From Stentor coeruleus (taxonomy: Eukaryota; Ciliophora; Heterotrichea; Heterotrichida; Stentoridae), in assembly GCA_001970955.1 (NCBI GenBank), contig MPUH01000602.1, positions 1 to 43,445 of the forward strand: 43,445 nucleotides of DNA, read 5' to 3'. Positions within the stretch are counted from its first letter, which is position 1. Every line of letters begins with the position of its first letter. This document shows positions 20,354-30,554 of the stretch, in pieces. The notes below the pieces were generated by a model that searched no databases, was not told where the DNA came from, and worked only from the letters and a program-made list of their open reading frames with translations. The translations under genes and the position numbers were made by a program.

Positions 20354-21041
20354 TTTATAACAAAAATGTGCCAGAAAAATAACATGGTTAAAATAAGTTT
20401 TAAGATAGAATGTGCTAGAAGATGATTATTTATATTGGGGTTAGTATTAATTGATTTACTTAAAATTTTAGAGGTTAGAGAATATGAAATAGGCGATGCT
20501 TCTGAATGTAGATAAATTTAATTTAAATTGTGAGAATATTGTGAGAAAAGCTAAATTTGTGAAGTAAACAGCTTAATAATTATTTTATAAACTTTATATT
20601 GAATATATAAAGTAAAATTAATGCTTATAATAGAGTAAAAATAATAAACTTAAGGATTTAAATAAGATTGATGGGTTAAGGATATTATTTATAATTCTTT
20701 TTGTTTCTTGCTAATTTATATAACTCGAATCTAATCTCATCAAAGTTATAAATTTGCCGTATTAGAATTGAGTTGCCACATGAGTTAGCTAATTCAAATA
20801 AACTTTGCAAGGCTCGCTTTCATTAAATGCCTTTACAGTTTGAATAGTTTATTTATTTTTTAAATCCTTTAAACTAGTTTATTGATACATTAAAGTTGCT
20901 AAGGCTAAATTCATGATCAATCTTGATCACTTTTAACCCCTAATCCAACAGTAGGAATTTCCTGTTATCACATTAGATTTTAATTTTGAACTTCAACTGA
21001 AGGTAAGAATCTAATTGTGAGTAGCATCTAATAGCAAAATT
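20354..21041. other. AT-rich gap, no gene seen
   Basis: Contains short AT-rich runs and a C-richer stretch near 20880-21000. No intact frame, tRNA or consensus 15-nt intron was found. Confidence 0.4.
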
Positions 21042-21360
21042 GAATTTTAACTAATTTCATTGATCTCTATTCGCAAAGTAAAATTTATGGAAGTGCTATC
21101 CAAGGAATTTTGCATGGGATTGTAAAGGTTAAGTCCTATAACTGGAACTATGCAGGGCCTATCCAATCATCTATGATAATTATTGACCCAGACATCTCCT
21201 TTAAAGGTCAGCTTTTTAATTTTAATACCTCAACCTAAATTTTATCAAAGATAAAACCATTGAGCTCATGGATTATGATAGTTTAAATATAGAATTTAGT
21301 GAACCCACAGCTCAAGCACATGAAACAAGGATAAATTTTTTCAAAAAATTAAGCAATTAG
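21042..21360 (+). pseudogene. Frameshifted relic upstream of the CNNM gene
   Basis: Two adjacent frames look coding. The first reads GSAIQGILHGIVKVKSYNWN and runs to TAA near 21236. The second, shifted by one base and starting just before that stop, reads LNFIKDKTIELMDYDSLNIE and runs to TAG at 21358. No start codon is in frame and no consensus intron reconciles them. The codon pattern is more gene-like than the surrounding DNA. Family not recognised; best described as a short decayed gene end. Confidence 0.35.
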
Positions 21361-21391
21361 TTGATTATAATTAGATCAAGGTGAAATAAAT

Positions 21392-22609
21392 ATGCTGAAT
21401 TTTTTACTTTTAACTACAGTTTTAGCATCGCCTGAAAGTGAGCCCATAAACACAAAGTTGCCAGTTGAAGAGTGGATAATTTACTCATTTGCTTCAATAT
21501 TTATCGTGCTTTTTGCTGGGATGATGTCGGGGCTAACTGTAGGGATGATGTCTTTAGATGAGCTGGACCTGGAAATCAAACTTCAAAGTGGAACAGAAAT
21601 AGAGAAAAAATGTGCGAAAAAAGTTATCCCAGTGATCAACAGGCACCACCTTTTGCTTGTCACTCTACTAGTCGCTAATTCTGCTGCTATGGAAACTTTA
21701 CCTTTACTTTTAGATTCCCTGTTTAGTGAGTACATTGCTATTATTTTAAGTGTAACTTTTGTCCTAGCTTTCGGTGAAGTGCTACCACAAGCTTTATGTA
21801 CAGGGCCAGATCAACTGAAAATCGCCAGTAAGCTCGTCCCTATAGTAAAAATTATCATGTTTTTATTCTCCCCTATAAGTTACCCTATAGCCAAGCTTTT
21901 AGACTGTGTTTTAGGTGAAGAGCATGGGAAGAAATTCAAAAACGATGATTTAAAAGCCCTAGTCTCTTTGCATGAAGTCCAAGATGCACAAAATAAATCA
22001 GGTCTTGGTATTGGTCAAGTCAATATAATTCATGGAGCTATTGATTTGCATAAAGAAATAGTCAGAAAGCATATGATTGATATAAATAAAATATATATGC
22101 TAAGATCTGACATTGTGATAAGCAAAGATATTCTAAAAGAAATACTAACTAAAGGGTATAGCCGAGTACCAATACACCGTGGGGATAATACGAATAACAT
22201 TATTGGAATTTTACATATAAAAAAACTTGTAGCAGTAAAAGAAGGAACACCTATAGAAAGCCCAAGAATTAAATTGAGAAGTCCTGTTTATGTACATCCG
22301 AACTTGAGTGTTTTAGACTTGCTTGGGATTTTTCAAGAAGGCAAAGGACATTTAGCTCTAGTTACTGAGCAGCCTGAAGGGGTAGCTCCAGGGAAGTACC
22401 CGATACTTGGTATGATTACTTTGGAAGATGTGATGGAGTTGTTGTTGAAAACAAACATTATGGATGAAGATGACTATGATGACACTGCAAGAAGACAGTC
22501 ATTCGAGAATAGGCTTACTAGGGTTAATGCTATCAAACCTATTAGGACCTCATCTTCATCATCTCAAACTGGCTCATTTAGAAACCCAAGTATTTTAGAA
22601 AGTAGTTAA
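21392..22609 (+). CDS. CNNM/CorC-type membrane protein (DUF21 plus CBS pair)
   Basis: 405 residues, intronless, stop TAA. A cleavable signal peptide (MLNFLLLTTVLASPES) precedes the DUF21 transmembrane domain: LFAGMMSGLTVGMMSLDELD, VTLLVANSAAMETLPLLLD and FVLAFGEVLPQALC are the hallmark helices of the CNNM family. A CBS-domain pair follows (TKGYSRVPIHRGDNTNNIIG and ILGMITLEDVMELLL). CNNM/CorC proteins bind Mg-ATP in the CBS module and move or regulate Mg2+ across membranes. The protein is shorter than animal CNNMs, lacks the cyclic-nucleotide-like C-terminal domain, and resembles plant and protist DUF21-CBS forms. It converges on the EF-hand gene, stop codons 140 bp apart. Confidence 0.93.
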   Translation: MLNFLLLTTVLASPESEPINTKLPVEEWIIYSFASIFIVLFAGMMSGLTVGMMSLDELDLEIKLQSGTEIEKKCAKKVIPVINRHHLLLVTLLVANSAAMETLPLLLDSLFSEYIAIILSVTFVLAFGEVLPQALCTGPDQLKIASKLVPIVKIIMFLFSPISYPIAKLLDCVLGEEHGKKFKNDDLKALVSLHEVQDAQNKSGLGIGQVNIIHGAIDLHKEIVRKHMIDINKIYMLRSDIVISKDILKEILTKGYSRVPIHRGDNTNNIIGILHIKKLVAVKEGTPIESPRIKLRSPVYVHPNLSVLDLLGIFQEGKGHLALVTEQPEGVAPGKYPILGMITLEDVMELLLKTNIMDEDDYDDTARRQSFENRLTRVNAIKPIRTSSSSSQTGSFRNPSILESS

Positions 22610-22749
22610 TATTTGTGATTGTTTAAGATTTTAGGTAAAATTTGTTTAGAATATTAAAGATTAATAGATATAGTGAATTTGCACCTTTAAGTATCATATA
22701 AATATTTACGCAAATCATGTTAATTTTCTTACTTTATTATATCAATACT

Positions 22750-24096
22750 TTATCTTGGCGAATTCTGAAATATTTTTTTTATCTCTTCAGTAGATAACTC
22801 ATCTCTAGGTGATGGTGGTATAGGCTTAATTGGTTTAACAATAACTTTGTTTTTCTTACTAGACTCTGAACTAGCCTGTGGCACTAAAGAGCTATTTTCA
22901 AGTCTCCCTTTACTAGAATCACTAGCTTTCCTTTGCAAGGATATCGATTTGACTTTAACACTTCCTGATTCATCATGATCTTCTTTTTTCTTAGCTTTCT
23001 TCATAATCACTATTGGCTTCATAACTTTGAATATCTTTTTTTCTTCAGGTTCCGACATTTCAGGACTGGGAGGTGGACGTTTACTACTTGCATCCCCATC
23101 TCTCACAATTTTTCCACTATTAGGAACCCTCCCACTTTCTGTTTTGCCTGAAGGTATGAGCTCAGGACTTTTCCTACGTATTTCTGATAGTTCAGGTGAA
23201 TAAATCGGTCTTTCAGAAATAAGCTTCGAAGGCTCTTCCTGACGACTTTTTTTATTAGAAATCATCCCAAGCGATGGTGGATGAGACATACCAACTGGGG
23301 CCAATGATTGTCCTTTTGCCATTTTTGAGAACTCTTCATAAGCGACTTGTCCTTGACCGCCTTTATCAAGCATTCTAATCATTTCATCAACTTCTTCATC
23401 AGTAACATACTCCCCAATCATATCCATGACTCTTCTTATCTCATCTGAAGATATAAACCCATTGCCATCTAAATCAAAAGTCTCAAATGCTTCTTTGATT
23501 TCTGAGTTGTTAAACCCTTCTCCTGTACTTTCGTATACAGATTCAGGTTCATGGGGTGATAAATATGAGAGTTCTTCGTTCGGCATTTTTGGTGATAACA
23601 GATTTAATGACCTTTCAATAGGCTTAGGGTGCTTTTTTATTATGCCACTTCTACCTGTTTCTCTATTTACAGAGACACTTTCTGGGTCTTTGAAGTATAC
23701 AGATTGTGAGTCTTTACGTGAAAAATCTTTGGTTTCTTGGATTTTTATAGCAAGTTTCGAAAAGTCTAGACCTTTTTCTGAAGAGCTTTTGTGCTTGTTC
23801 CCAGTGTTTAGAGAGTGGCTTCGGAAGCTTATTCCTTTTGCATTGCTTTCTGAGTCGCTTAAGTCAATTTTTTCAATATAATCCTCATCTTTCTGAACTT
23901 TTGGCACTTGAGTTATAGGAAACTTAGTGATCTCCTGGGGTTTTCTAAACCTCTCATCTATCGGTGGTGGGGATTTCTCTTTGTTTTTAACAACTTTTTG
24001 CATCATCCCTGAGTGGTTGCGAGAAAATATACTGAACCCGTTGGACTTTACAACAATATCCAGTCCACTATCTAATGATAAATTGCTTTCAGACAT
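22750..24096 (-). CDS. EF-hand protein with long Ser/Pro/Lys-rich flanks
   Basis: 448 residues, intronless, TAA stop. A calmodulin/centrin-like EF-hand pair lies near residues 197-262. The first loop, [12 protein letters not shown], has all canonical Ca2+ ligands; the second, [12 protein letters not shown], keeps Asp1 and Glu12 but has Gly and Gln at positions 3 and 5, so binding there is doubtful. The linker [17 protein letters not shown] is calmodulin-like. The flanks of roughly 195 residues on each side are Ser, Pro, Lys and Glu rich and look disordered and phosphorylatable (several SPE, SPR and PPSP sites). A Ca2+-dependent scaffold or kinase substrate is plausible but not shown. It shares a 32-bp divergent promoter with the next gene. 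Confidence 0.88.
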   Translation of the reverse strand: MSESNLSLDSGLDIVVKSNGFSIFSRNHSGMMQKVVKNKEKSPPPIDERFRKPQEITKFPITQVPKVQKDEDYIEKIDLSDSESNAKGISFRSHSLNTGNKHKSSSEKGLDFSKLAIKIQETKDFSRKDSQSVYFKDPESVSVNRETGRSGIIKKHPKPIERSLNLLSPKMPNEELSYLSPHEPESVYESTGEGFNNSEIKEAFETFDLDGNGFISSDEIRRVMDMIGEYVTDEEVDEMIRMLDKGGQGQVAYEEFSKMAKGQSLAPVGMSHPPSLGMISNKKSRQEEPSKLISERPIYSPELSEIRRKSPELIPSGKTESGRVPNSGKIVRDGDASSKRPPPSPEMSEPEEKKIFKVMKPIVIMKKAKKKEDHDESGSVKVKSISLQRKASDSSKGRLENSSLVPQASSESSKKNKVIVKPIKPIPPSPRDELSTEEIKKIFQNSPR

Positions 24097-24128
24097 ATTT
24101 GAAACCTTTTACATATAAAAACATATAA
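24097..24128. promoter_or_regulatory. 32-bp divergent intergenic spacer
   Basis: Only 32 bp separate the start codons of the EF-hand gene (-) and the basic-protein gene (+). The sequence is almost entirely A/T, with two copies of ACATATAAA. Both start signals must overlap this spacer or lie inside the opposite gene. Confidence 0.6.
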
Positions 24129-24647
24129 ATGGATTTTTCGTCAAGTGGAAGCAACTGGAGATTTGCTAGAATAGCCTGTAGAAGGAGTATAAAAAACCCT
24201 TATTGTTACAATAGCAACACAGCTCAAACAAAAAAAATCTCTGAAGTTAAAGAAATATTAAAAAAATACTTGACACCACATGAAAGTAAAGATAGAAGCC
24301 AAGATATAGGAAGATCGTTGGAATCTGTAAAGAAAGCAAAGTCACAAAAGAAGCAAAAATTAAGTCCAAATAGATATGATGATGATAATGTTAAGGATAA
24401 ACCGATATTGTTTGATGCTATGAAAATACATTGTAGATCGCCAGTTTTGAGGATTAGGAAGTCTAAGAGTAAAGGGATTACGGTTAAAAATGATGTTTCG
24501 ATGAAGGTGCAGAAGCTCGCGCTTACTAAATCTTCAGGGTCGAGGAAGAGATTTAGGCATAGGGATTCAATACGTTTGGAAAACTCTAGTTACTCTAGTT
24601 ATTCAGATATTTTTAAGGTACTGGTTGGTAAAATACCGTTAAAATAG
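24129..24647 (+). CDS. Small highly basic protein of unknown function
   Basis: 172 residues, intronless, TAG stop. The protein is rich in Lys, Arg and Ser, with stretches such as SVKKAKSQKKQKLSPNRYDD and SGSRKRFRHRDSIRLE that could be nuclear localisation or RNA/DNA-binding segments. The N-terminal part has a few Cys and aromatic residues (NWRFARIACRRS). No domain was recognised. The sense strand turns G-rich toward the 3' end, as in neighbouring genes. It is probably co-expressed with the divergent EF-hand gene through the shared spacer, but that is inference. Confidence 0.75.
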   Translation: MDFSSSGSNWRFARIACRRSIKNPYCYNSNTAQTKKISEVKEILKKYLTPHESKDRSQDIGRSLESVKKAKSQKKQKLSPNRYDDDNVKDKPILFDAMKIHCRSPVLRIRKSKSKGITVKNDVSMKVQKLALTKSSGSRKRFRHRDSIRLENSSYSSYSDIFKVLVGKIPLK

Positions 24648-25030
24648 AGGGTATTATTCAGAGAGAGTTTAAGATTTTCAAGTGGAGGGTATAATGAATT
24701 ATGTAATAATAGAAAAGAAATTTAATGATTTTGAATTGCAGTAGTTTTTTTGTAATTAGAATGAAAATCTTTATGTATTTAATGATAGTAATCTATAACA
24801 GGAAAACTTTAGCAATTTTAAAAAATAATAATATTTAGCATCTATGCCTATGAATTTGATCTTGACATACTATTTTGCCTTATTTATCATAAGTAAAACT
24901 TAGCCTTTTATCGTGAAAGTTAATTTCATTTCTCCTAACTGCAGCACTTTATAACTTCACATTAGCTACATAGTATTTTCTCCATTGAATTATAGCACTT
25001 TTAATATCAAAATTTATCTTTCTTAATGCA
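24648..25030. other. Intergenic, no feature recognised
   Basis: AT-rich; G/T-biased just after the basic-protein gene. No gene or hairpin was seen. Confidence 0.4.
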
Positions 25031-25159
25031 AATAATAGCATAATTTAACTTCCCACTGCAATCCAAAAAATCTGTTATAAACATTAATCATGGANAATAA
25101 TAGCATAATTTAACTTCCCACTGCAATCCAAAAAATCTGTTATAAACATTAATCATGGA
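25031..25159. repeat. 64-bp exact direct repeat around a single N, overlapping the CFAP299 start
   Basis: The 64 bases 25031-25094 recur exactly at 25096-25159 across the N at 25095. Each copy ends with ATGGA, so the CFAP299 start codon is duplicated. As at 14494, this looks like unmerged contig overlap rather than biology. Confidence 0.85.
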
Positions 25160-25874
25160 TAAGGATTACGACAAAGAAGGAGTTGATAGTTCCCTCGACA
25201 ACTTCGATAGCTACGAAGAATATTTAAACTCCCACATAACCGATACTGATACATACTACCTTGAAGACGAAGAGCTCGCAAGGCAGTTAGTAGAATTAGG
25301 CATCCAAGGCAAAGGGGAAATCTTATCCAAAGAAGAGTTTGAAAAGCGTAAAAAGGATAACGAAGTTGCTAAAAAAGCCAAACAGGAAAACGTTCCTAAA
25401 AAGCTAGCAAGTGCAGAAAAAGACTTGAGCAACTTTAAATTCTTACAAGAACTAGCAGATAGAGAAGAGCAAGTTAGAAACGGTAGACTAACAACAATCA
25501 TATTTATAAGAGATATAATACATAAAGGGAACAAGAAAAGAGAGATTTCAGGGTATATTGACTATAATCATAGACTGAAGACTGAAAATTTCGAAGATTA
25601 TTTTTTAAGGAAAAAAAAACTCCTTCCTACACCACAGGACCTTAGTTATTATTATTGGGATGGACAGAAGACTAGTATAAATGAAAGCCCGAATTTCAGA
25701 GTTGATACATACAGTGAGAGCGGGTTGCAGTTTAAAAACAAAAGAGATAGGAAAATTATTAATGTGGATCCGGATGCTGAAACACCTGGGGATAATACGA
25801 GGAGGTTTGAAATTGAGACTGATGAATATGCCCAGGTAGTTATTTATGATCATTATACGAGGAGAAAGAATTGA
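25155..25874 (+). CDS. CFAP299: CFAP299 homologue (C4orf22 family), cilia- and flagella-associated protein
   Basis: 239 residues, close to the animal protein in length. Family blocks are all present in order: FDSYEEYLNSHITDTDTYYL, EDEELARQLVELG, VIFIRD, EISGYIDYNHRLKTENFEDY, KKLLPTP, RDRKIINVDP, and the C-terminal VVIYDHYTRRK. CFAP299 is conserved among ciliated eukaryotes and linked to cilia and sperm development; its molecular role is not settled. The frame ends at TGA directly after RRKN, where the family normally ends; this is the only TGA stop in the window. If TGA were read as Trp, the protein would gain two residues and end at TAA, 25878-25880. The start codon lies inside the assembly repeat, so nothing more upstream can be judged. 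Confidence 0.95.
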   Translation: MDKDYDKEGVDSSLDNFDSYEEYLNSHITDTDTYYLEDEELARQLVELGIQGKGEILSKEEFEKRKKDNEVAKKAKQENVPKKLASAEKDLSNFKFLQELADREEQVRNGRLTTIIFIRDIIHKGNKKREISGYIDYNHRLKTENFEDYFLRKKKLLPTPQDLSYYYWDGQKTSINESPNFRVDTYSESGLQFKNKRDRKIINVDPDAETPGDNTRRFEIETDEYAQVVIYDHYTRRKN

Positions 25875-25880
25875 TTCTAA

Positions 25881-26349
25881 ATATTAATGAATCCAAATTT
25901 TATAGGTTTATAGGGTTTGAAATTAATAATACTATGCAACTGAGAACTTGCAATAGAAAATAAAGCATAAAAATCATACTTGCTAAATTCCTTATAGCCC
26001 AAGTTATAGTTCCATAATCTAGTACCATAATAAATCCAAACAAATTAAAATTTTATATCAAAACAATATTTTAGAAAAAATATCATATACTAATACCATC
26101 CTTAATTTATAATTATCAGCATTAATCATACAACTTATTTCTTATAACTCACACAAAACATAAATCATTCTAATTTGCTATTTAGTATAAAAACCATATT
26201 TTAATTCAAATTTATGTAAAACTTAAATACCTTTTTTACTTGTTTTCTCATTTACATGTCCTCATTCTCTCACAATTTGTTACAGTTCAATATTGTGCTA
26301 TTGACAGTACAATTTAAAGCTACTCCTCATTAACTTGTTGGGAAAGTAA
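25881..26349. other. AT-rich gap, C-biased, no gene seen
   Basis: Positions about 25990-26340 are C/A-rich and G-poor on the + strand. No intact frame was found. Confidence 0.4.
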
Positions 26350-26803
26350 GCATACTACACTTTTAGAAATCGGGTTCATCTTCTCTGGCATTGCTCTTTC
26401 CTCTCAGAGGTCATAATCCCAGTTTTTAAAGCCGAAAGACCAAAAAGAATCGAAAGAAAGTTTGGAAATGAAAGCTATTTTATTGAAATTTACAAACTAC
26501 ATTTATTCAGAATTGTGTTTTGGTTTAATTCATGACCCAGTTCCAGACTTAATATTAACTATACTATTAATAGCATACTTGCTGATATATGAAGCTTTTA
26601 CTGAACTTTATGCAGCAAGTATGTATACGGGAATGCTAATGAGCCAAATATGAGTATTAGCTTATGCTATAGCTTTAAAAGATGACTCTAATAGTTTGGA
26701 AATGTTTGCAGCCTCCATTTATTCTCTTTAGTTATGCGATTCTACCAACTAAATTGCTAATAATAAGTAAAGTCCCAAGACAGAAGCCTTTGGAAGGGTG
26801 ATA
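26350..26803 (+). pseudogene. Relic of a hydrophobic (membrane-protein-like) gene
   Basis: Three overlapping coding-like pieces occur in two frames. The first (about 26350-26530) includes SEVIIPVFKAERPKRIERKF. The second (about 26480-26731), in another frame, is strongly hydrophobic: LILTILLIAYLLIYEAFTEL, with an in-frame TGA at 26651. The third returns to the first frame and reads FSYAILPTKLLIISKVPRQK, ending near 26803. No start codon or consensus intron links them. The pattern suggests a membrane-protein gene broken by frameshifts. Chance is possible; family not recognised. Confidence 0.3.
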
Positions 26804-27042
26804 GATTAAACTAATTAAGTGTCTTTTTAGCATAATCTTCAAAATCATGGGATTTTCCTTGTATTTTATACAAAAAAATAATTTTTACCTTTATTTGCTA
26901 TATTTTATATCTAAAAATGCTTAGAAAATACTTTAAAAAGCAAACCAGCCTATCAAAGCTAGTGCCATGATCTCAATTTTTACTTTGAAAAAAATCCTAG
27001 GCTAATCTCCAGAAGCATTTCGCTAATTTAATAGTAAAATAA
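26804..27042. other. Upstream region of the aconitase gene
   Basis: AT-rich, no recognised element. The start codon is preceded by the A-rich context AATAAAATAAATG common to genes here. Confidence 0.35.
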
Positions 27043-29715
27043 ATGGCAGGAACTAATCCGTTTGATGCTCGATGCTTAAAAGATCTCCAGGTAGGCGAGA
27101 AAACCTACAAATTTTACAATGTCCAAGGTCTAAATGACCCACGACTCTCCAGATTGCCTTATTCCATTAGAATCCTCCTTGAAAGTGCTATAAGAAACTG
27201 CGACGAATTCGAAGTCAAGTCTTCTGATGTGGAAAACATCCTCAATTGGGAGCAGACTTCAAAACAAGATATCGAAATCCCATTCAAACCAGCCAGAGTT
27301 CTTTTACAAGATTTTACAGGTGTTCCAGCTGTAGTCGACCTAGCAGCAATGAGAGATGCTTTTGTCAAAATCGGAGGAACTCCATCACGTATAAACCCAT
27401 TATGCCCAGTAGATTTAGTAATTGACCATTCAATTCAAGTTGATGTCGCAAGATCACTTGAAGCTTTGCAACAAAATGAAGAATTCGAATTCTTTAGGAA
27501 CAGAGAAAGGTTTGAGTTCTTGAAATGGGGCCAAAAAGCTTTTGAGAATTTGCTTATTATCCCTCCAGGCTCAGGGATTGTTCATCAAGTTAATCTTGAG
27601 TACCTGGCTAGGATTATTTTTGATAGAAATGGCCTTTTATACCCTGATTCAGTTGTCGGAACTGACTCACATACGACTATGATTAATGGAGCTGGTGTTG
27701 TTGGATGGGGTGTTGGGGGTATTGAAGCTGAAGCAGTTATGTTGGGACAATCAATTTCTATGGTTTTACCTGAAGTTGTTGGGTTTAAACTTACTGGGAA
27801 GCTTTCTGATGCAGCTACAGCTACAGATTTGGTATTGACAGTGACTAAAATGCTTAGACAAAGAGGAGTTGTTAATAAATTTGTTGAGTTCTTTGGATCT
27901 GGTGTTGAAAATTTGTCTATTGCAGATAGGGCGACTATTGGTAACATGGCTCCTGAATATGGTGCAACAGTAGGTTACTTCCCTATGGATGGGAAAACCT
28001 TAGACTTCTTGAAAACCTCAGGCAGGTCAAGTGAAAAAATCGCTTTTATTGAAGCTTATCTTAAAGCTAATGGGCTTTTCAGAGATTATAACGGAGAAGA
28101 TCCTGTTTTCTCAGGAGCTGTACTTGAACTTGATTTAGGTGCTGTTGTTCCTTGTGTAGCAGGACCCAAACGTCCTCATGACAGAGTTTCTGTATCAGAT
28201 TTAAAGAATGAATTCATCACAGGACTTACAGGCCCAGTGAATTTTAAAGGCTTTGGTGTTCCTAACCCTGAAGCTGTGAGCACTTTTGACTATAAAGGCC
28301 AGACTTTCAATCTTAAGCATGGTTCTGTCGTTATAGCCGCTATAACTTCTTGTACCAACACCTCCAATCCTGGTGTTATGTTGGCTGCAGGGCTTTTAGC
28401 TAAAAATGCTATAGCTAAAGGACTAAGAGTTGCTCCTTATATTAAAACATCATTATCCCCAGGTTCAGGTGTTGTAACTAAATACTTTGATAAAGCAGGT
28501 GTCACTGAATTCTTAAATGAACTTGGCTTTACTGTTGCTGGATATGGCTGTATGACTTGTATTGGTAATTCTGGAGATTTAGAAGAAGAAGTTCTAAAGG
28601 CAATCAGTGCTAATGATCTTGTAGCTACATCTGTACTATCAGGAAATAGGAACTTTGAAGGTCGTGTGCATCCAGCTACAAGAGCGAATTATCTAGCAAG
28701 TCCTCCTTTGGTTGTAGCTTATGCCCTAGCTGGCCGTGTGGACTTTGACTTCGAAACTGAGCCTCTAGGAGTTTTTGAAGGTAACCCTGTGTTCTTAAGA
28801 GATATCTGGCCATCAAGAGAGCTTGTCAATCAGACTGTTAACGAGATTATTACTCCAGAAATGTTCGCTGAGGTCTATAATCGCATCGCTCAAGGTACAG
28901 ACAGATGGAACTCTCTTGAAGCAGCTGAAGGAACTCTATATTCTTGGAAAGATGAGTCAACTTATATCCACAACCCACCATTTTTCAAGTCCTTAACCTT
29001 AGAAATTCCCCCAATTAGAGATATCACAAATGCTTATGCCTTGCTTAAACTTGGAGACTCCATAACAACTGATCATATTTCTCCAGCAGGGAATATTGCC
29101 AGGAACTCCCCAGCAGCCAAGTATTTGCAAGTTCGTGGGGTACCTCCTAAAGAATTTAACTCTTATGGAGCTCGTAGAGGTAATGATGAAATCATGATGA
29201 GAGGAACTTTTGCAAACATTCGCCTTGTAAATACTCTTATAAATCATGCTGGTCCACAGACAAAACATGTGCCAAGTGGTGAAGAGATGGATATTTATGA
29301 AGCTAGTGCGAGATATCAGCAGGATGGAGTTGATCTGATTGTTATTGCTGGTAAAGAATATGGGTCTGGGTCATCTAGAGACTGGGCAGCTAAAGGTCCT
29401 TATCTACTTGGCGTCAAAGCAGTAATTGCAGAAAGTTATGAGAGGATTCATAGATCTAACTTACTTGGTATGGGGATTTTACCTTTACAGTTCTTGCCTG
29501 ATCAAAATGCTGCTTCACTTGAACTTACTGGGTTTGAGAAGTTTAACATTGTTTTGAATGGACATGTTGGAGTACAGCAGATTATTGAAGTAGTCACAGA
29601 TAGTGGAAAAACTTTTAATGTTAAGGCCAGAGTGGATACTGATGTTGAAGTTGAATACTTTAGACATAGAGGAATTTTGCATTACGTACTTAGGAAATTA
29701 GCTAAGAATAACTAA
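27043..29715 (+). CDS. Aconitate hydratase, cytosolic/IRP1 type
   Basis: 890 residues, intronless, almost the same length as cytosolic aconitase/IRP1 and bacterial AcnA. It converts citrate to isocitrate through cis-aconitate. The [4Fe-4S] ligands are visible: Cys in TSCTNTSNP and two in [11 protein letters not shown]. Other family blocks are [29 protein letters not shown] and, in the swivel domain, [20 protein letters not shown] and [14 protein letters not shown]. There is no obvious mitochondrial presequence (MAGTNPFD...), although it could still serve the TCA cycle if imported unconventionally. The intact cluster ligands argue for enzyme activity; RNA binding cannot be judged. The sense strand is C-rich at the start and markedly G-rich from about 27560. 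Confidence 0.97.
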   Translation: MAGTNPFDARCLKDLQVGEKTYKFYNVQGLNDPRLSRLPYSIRILLESAIRNCDEFEVKSSDVENILNWEQTSKQDIEIPFKPARVLLQDFTGVPAVVDLAAMRDAFVKIGGTPSRINPLCPVDLVIDHSIQVDVARSLEALQQNEEFEFFRNRERFEFLKWGQKAFENLLIIPPGSGIVHQVNLEYLARIIFDRNGLLYPDSVVGTDSHTTMINGAGVVGWGVGGIEAEAVMLGQSISMVLPEVVGFKLTGKLSDAATATDLVLTVTKMLRQRGVVNKFVEFFGSGVENLSIADRATIGNMAPEYGATVGYFPMDGKTLDFLKTSGRSSEKIAFIEAYLKANGLFRDYNGEDPVFSGAVLELDLGAVVPCVAGPKRPHDRVSVSDLKNEFITGLTGPVNFKGFGVPNPEAVSTFDYKGQTFNLKHGSVVIAAITSCTNTSNPGVMLAAGLLAKNAIAKGLRVAPYIKTSLSPGSGVVTKYFDKAGVTEFLNELGFTVAGYGCMTCIGNSGDLEEEVLKAISANDLVATSVLSGNRNFEGRVHPATRANYLASPPLVVAYALAGRVDFDFETEPLGVFEGNPVFLRDIWPSRELVNQTVNEIITPEMFAEVYNRIAQGTDRWNSLEAAEGTLYSWKDESTYIHNPPFFKSLTLEIPPIRDITNAYALLKLGDSITTDHISPAGNIARNSPAAKYLQVRGVPPKEFNSYGARRGNDEIMMRGTFANIRLVNTLINHAGPQTKHVPSGEEMDIYEASARYQQDGVDLIVIAGKEYGSGSSRDWAAKGPYLLGVKAVIAESYERIHRSNLLGMGILPLQFLPDQNAASLELTGFEKFNIVLNGHVGVQQIIEVVTDSGKTFNVKARVDTDVEVEYFRHRGILHYVLRKLAKNN

Positions 29716-30290
29716 GATAGGTATGAGGAAGCTTGTAATAGTTTTTTTTGGGGAGAGTGAAGAGTTTTACGATTTTTATGAATTGATATGTGAGTGATGG
29801 CTAAAGGAGATAGGACTTTTTAAAAGGCCAATCAGAAATTAGAAAATGTGGGGTAAAAATGAATAAGCATAGTGAAATGTAATGGGTTCCATATTTGGAA
29901 GTATGGAAGCTGAAGACTTTTTGTAGTTATTTATGTTGATTTGTGAGTGAATTTAGTGTTCCGAATTAAAATATCTTAGTAAATTTTTGTGATTTTATAT
30001 TAATATAGCTGATTTCATAAATGAATAATTATATAAGTTTTTAGTTTAGGTATAATGAAAATATATTACGAAGTATTATTAATCAATAGGTTTTTTTAAT
30101 CTAAAAATCTTTTAAATAATTTATTCAATACAATTTATATATAATTATTTACTACAGAAATATAAGCTATATCTTCACTTTTTAACTTTTGGTTTTATTG
30201 AATATATGTGTATATATTCACCACTAGAAACATTTATCTTACTTTTTATAGCGCTAATTCTATAAATAATACTAATTATACTTACTTTCA
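29716..30290. other. 3' flank of aconitase, G/T-rich then AT-rich
   Basis: 29716-29990 is G/T-biased; 30000-30290 is very AT-rich. No gene was seen. Confidence 0.45.
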
Positions 30291-30554
30291 TTAGTTGTGG
30301 CTCAATCTTTCAGCCTCATGCAAGTTAATAATAAAGTTAAGGTACTCATTAGGATTACTCAGCCTATCAGGATTACTAAAAGATTTAGCTGCAGAATTAA
30401 TTTTTTCATGGCCTAAAGACCCTGTCAATACGAAGGTCTTGGGTAAAGGCTCGGTACTTTTTTTGAAGTCCCTGAGTTTTTCTTACATTTCTAATTTGCT
30501 TAGCTCGCTTAGAACACTATCTGAAAGTGTTTCTATATCCCTATAGTTATCCAT
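30291..30554 (-). CDS. Small two-exon gene of unknown function (82 aa)
   Basis: Exons 30554-30487 and 30471-30291 join in frame from ATG to TAA. Unspliced, the frame stops after 23 codons; removing the 15-nt intron restores MDNYRDIETLSDSVLSELSK...LEM-DFKKSTEPLPKTF and continues to the stop. The intron fits the window consensus, which is the main support. The protein is acidic at the N-terminus, with a helical look (IETLSDSVLSELSKLEM), and ends NEYLNFIINLHEAERLSHN. No family recognised. It is invisible to simple ORF searches because both exons are short. Confidence 0.75.
30472..30486 (-). other. 15-nt intron in the small gene
   Basis: Sense strand GTAAGAAAAACTCAG, A at position 10, containing the in-frame TAA. 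Confidence 0.85.

Noticed and set aside
23426-23881. 151-codon + strand ORF opposite the EF-hand gene
   Set aside because: Antisense shadow of Ser-rich coding sequence; the sense strand holds a clear EF-hand pair.
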